Shown: one piece after another, positions 5,439-6,853 of the stretch | Numbering within the stretch: position 1 is the first letter of the stretch | How the letters are laid out: the number at the start of each line of letters is the position of its first letter | Translations under genes and position numbers: made by a program | The notes under the pieces: model-generated | Told to the model about the DNA's origin: nothing | The model's database searches: none | Seen by the model: the letters and a program-made list of their open reading frames with translations, nothing else | Assembly (NCBI GenBank): GCA_902496335.1 | Contig: CABVAO010000071.1 | Span: forward strand, 1 to 6,853 | DNA: 6,853 bases | Direction: 5' to 3' | Source: an uncultured Collinsella sp. | GTDB taxonomy: Bacteria > Actinomycetota > Coriobacteriia > Coriobacteriales > Coriobacteriaceae

Positions 5439-6368
5439 CTACCTGTTTGCTTCAATGAGCTTTTCAAGCCGTAAAACACGATGGTAGAGGGCTGACTTCG
5501 ACAAGGGAGGGTCAGCCATCTCCCCCAAATCACGCAGCGACAGATCGGGATAGCGCTCGCGCAGGTCGCAAAAGACCGCCAAGGCATCCGGAAGCGCATC
5601 ACGAAGGCCACGCTGCTCGAGCTCATCGATAAGCGCAAGCTGATGTTGGGCGGCACCGGCGCTTCTGGTCTGGTTGGCGAGCTCGGCGTTCACGCGACGG
5701 TTTACGTCGTTCTTAACCAATTTGACCGCGCGCGCTTCCTCGATCTCGGCAACGCTGCGCTTGGCGCCGACCAGCTTTAGGAGCTGCTCGATCTCCTCGG
5801 CGCTCTTAATGTACACGGCATATGACCCCCGCCGCGCATTAACACGAGCATGGACCCCAATCTGCTCCAACAGATCGCAAAGCCCCTTGGCATATTGCTC
5901 GCCCTGCACCGCGATCTCCAAATGAAAATCGCCGCGTGGATCGGCCACGAAGCCGCCCGCGATGAGCGCGCCGCGGATATAGGCAAGCCTGCAGCAGGGA
6001 CGGGCAACGATATGTCGGGGCACGCCGGCGACAAGTCCTCCCCTGCGGTCGAGGATGCCCAGCAGCACCAGAGCCTTATCCAGGTCTGGCTGATCAGGCA
6101 AGGTGATGAGGTAGTTTCGAACCTTATGCAATACAGATTTACGAACGGTGAATTCCGTTTTGAGCTTAAGGATGCGATGCGTCAGTGTGATCATCGTGCG
6201 CGCGACGGCGCCCGTCTCGGTCGCGACCGTCAAACGATACCGCCCGGAGCCGGCCAGCGAAAGTGTACCGCTCACACGCGTCAGGGCGGCAAGCGTCGAC
6301 AAATCGCAGTATTCACATTCGGGTTCGCAGCGCGCGAGTTCGTCACGCACCTCGGCGGTAAACGACAT
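5439..6368 (-). CDS. whiA: DNA-binding protein WhiA
   Basis: A 309-residue protein of normal WhiA length (about 300-330). The N-terminal two thirds is the LAGLIDADG homing-endonuclease-like fold that has lost nuclease function, with the diagnostic CCRLAYIRGALIAGGFVADP segment near residues 124-144. The family signature NDVNRRVNAELANQTRSAGAAQ follows. A helix-turn-helix at the C-terminus carries LSLRDLGEMADPPLSKSALYHRVLRLEKL. In Streptomyces WhiA is a transcription factor for sporulation septation that recognises a GACAC core; in Bacillus it is nucleoid-associated and affects division and chromosome segregation without clear promoter control. The organism here is probably non-sporulating, so a growth or division role is more likely (inference). 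The ATG lies six bases after the rapZ stop and lacks a strong Shine-Dalgarno sequence, suggesting translational coupling. Unlike the glycolytic genes, it uses TTA, CTA and TCA codons, four in all. Confidence 0.96.
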   Translation of the reverse strand: MSFTAEVRDELARCEPECEYCDLSTLAALTRVSGTLSLAGSGRYRLTVATETGAVARTMITLTHRILKLKTEFTVRKSVLHKVRNYLITLPDQPDLDKALVLLGILDRRGGLVAGVPRHIVARPCCRLAYIRGALIAGGFVADPRGDFHLEIAVQGEQYAKGLCDLLEQIGVHARVNARRGSYAVYIKSAEEIEQLLKLVGAKRSVAEIEEARAVKLVKNDVNRRVNAELANQTRSAGAAQHQLALIDELEQRGLRDALPDALAVFCDLRERYPDLSLRDLGEMADPPLSKSALYHRVLRLEKLIEANR

Positions 6369-6374
6369 GCAGGC

Positions 6375-6853
6375 CTATGCTTTCGTGTTGGCGCGCGACA
6401 GGTCGCGGTGGGAAATGCTCACGTGATATTGAGCGCCTTCCAAATAACGTGCCGTGGCCTCGGCGATGGCAACGCTGCGGTGTTGACCGCCCGTGCAGCC
6501 GATGGCAATAGAAAGCTGTGGCTTGCCCTCCGCGATATAGCCCGGCATCACCGTATCGAGCAGCTGCGTCCAAGCTTTCCAGAACTCCTGGGTCTTGGGA
6601 TGGTCCAGAACAAAGTCGGAGACCTTCTTATCGAGACCGGTCATGGTACGCATCTCGGGATCGTAGAACGGATTGGGCAGGAAGCGAACGTCGATCATAA
6701 TGTCCGCCTCAACGGGCATACCGTGCTTAAAGCCAAACGAGAACACGTGAACGTCCATGAGCTGCTGGTCGGACAACTCGGAGAACGCCATGCGCAATTT
6801 GTTGCGCAGGGCAGAGGTACGCAGGCGGCTCGTGTCGATGATCATATCGGCTC
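6375..6853 (-). CDS. rapZ: RapZ/YvcJ family protein, C-terminal part (5' end outside window)
   Basis: The visible 158 residues match the C-terminal domain of RapZ (YvcJ, DUF in older annotations), a family usually near 285-300 residues. The reading frame stays open to the window edge, so the N-terminal P-loop ATPase domain with its Walker A motif lies outside. Seen here are an ADMIIDTS segment corresponding to the domain junction (RADLIVDTS in Escherichia coli), then FGFKHGMPVEAD, DVRFLPNPFYDP, MTGLDK, and the phosphate-binding-like loop GCTGGQHRSV. In E. coli RapZ is an RNA-binding adaptor that directs decay of the small RNA GlmZ and so controls glucosamine-6-phosphate synthesis; Bacillus YvcJ binds and hydrolyses nucleotides. 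The role in Actinomycetota is less clear. The TAG stop lies six bases before the whiA start, indicating co-transcription. Family assignment is secure; the function in this organism is inferred. Confidence 0.95.
   Translation of the reverse strand, partial: ADMIIDTSRLRTSALRNKLRMAFSELSDQQLMDVHVFSFGFKHGMPVEADIMIDVRFLPNPFYDPEMRTMTGLDKKVSDFVLDHPKTQEFWKAWTQLLDTVMPGYIAEGKPQLSIAIGCTGGQHRSVAIAEATARYLEGAQYHVSISHRDLSRANTKA

Overview
The window carries seven genes, all on the minus strand. In transcription order, right to left, they are rapZ (3' part only), whiA, gap, pgk, tpiA, gpmI and secG. Every gene belongs to a well-known family and looks intact, apart from rapZ, which is cut by the window edge. 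There is no sign of a mobile element, CRISPR array, RNA gene or horizontally acquired cargo. I did not find an undescribed system; the open questions concern regulatory DNA between the genes.

The rapZ-whiA-gap-pgk-tpiA-secG order is a classic Actinomycetota (high-GC Gram-positive) arrangement. Coding DNA is GC-rich, while the 193-base gap upstream region is strongly AT-rich. The insertion of gpmI, and the resemblance of the SecG and GapA proteins to those of gut Coriobacteriia, suggest a Collinsella-like organism. That assignment is inference from memory and was not tested by a search.

Layout: 6853-6375 is the C-terminal half of RapZ; six bases later whiA runs 6368-5439. The 193-base region 5438-5246 holds a candidate gap promoter, a perfect 14-bp palindrome with a central CG typical of LacI-family operators, and a second inverted repeat. 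gap (5245-4220) ends at a strong intrinsic terminator. A short leader with its own hairpin precedes pgk (4079-2889), which overlaps tpiA (2896-2129); gpmI (2123-570) follows after five bases. A second strong terminator follows gpmI. secG (405-151) comes after a 164-base spacer and ends in a third terminator. The leftmost 97 bases hold three small perfect hairpins in a row and no recognisable gene.

Gap, Pgk, TpiA and GpmI cover consecutive steps of lower glycolysis and gluconeogenesis: triose-phosphate interconversion, oxidation of glyceraldehyde 3-phosphate, the first ATP-forming step, and 3-phosphoglycerate to 2-phosphoglycerate. Enolase is not in the window. SecG is a protein-export subunit that travels with this cluster in many Actinomycetota. 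RapZ and WhiA are regulatory proteins that form a separate small unit upstream. The four glycolytic genes contain no TTA, CTA or TCA codons, consistent with high expression; whiA contains four.
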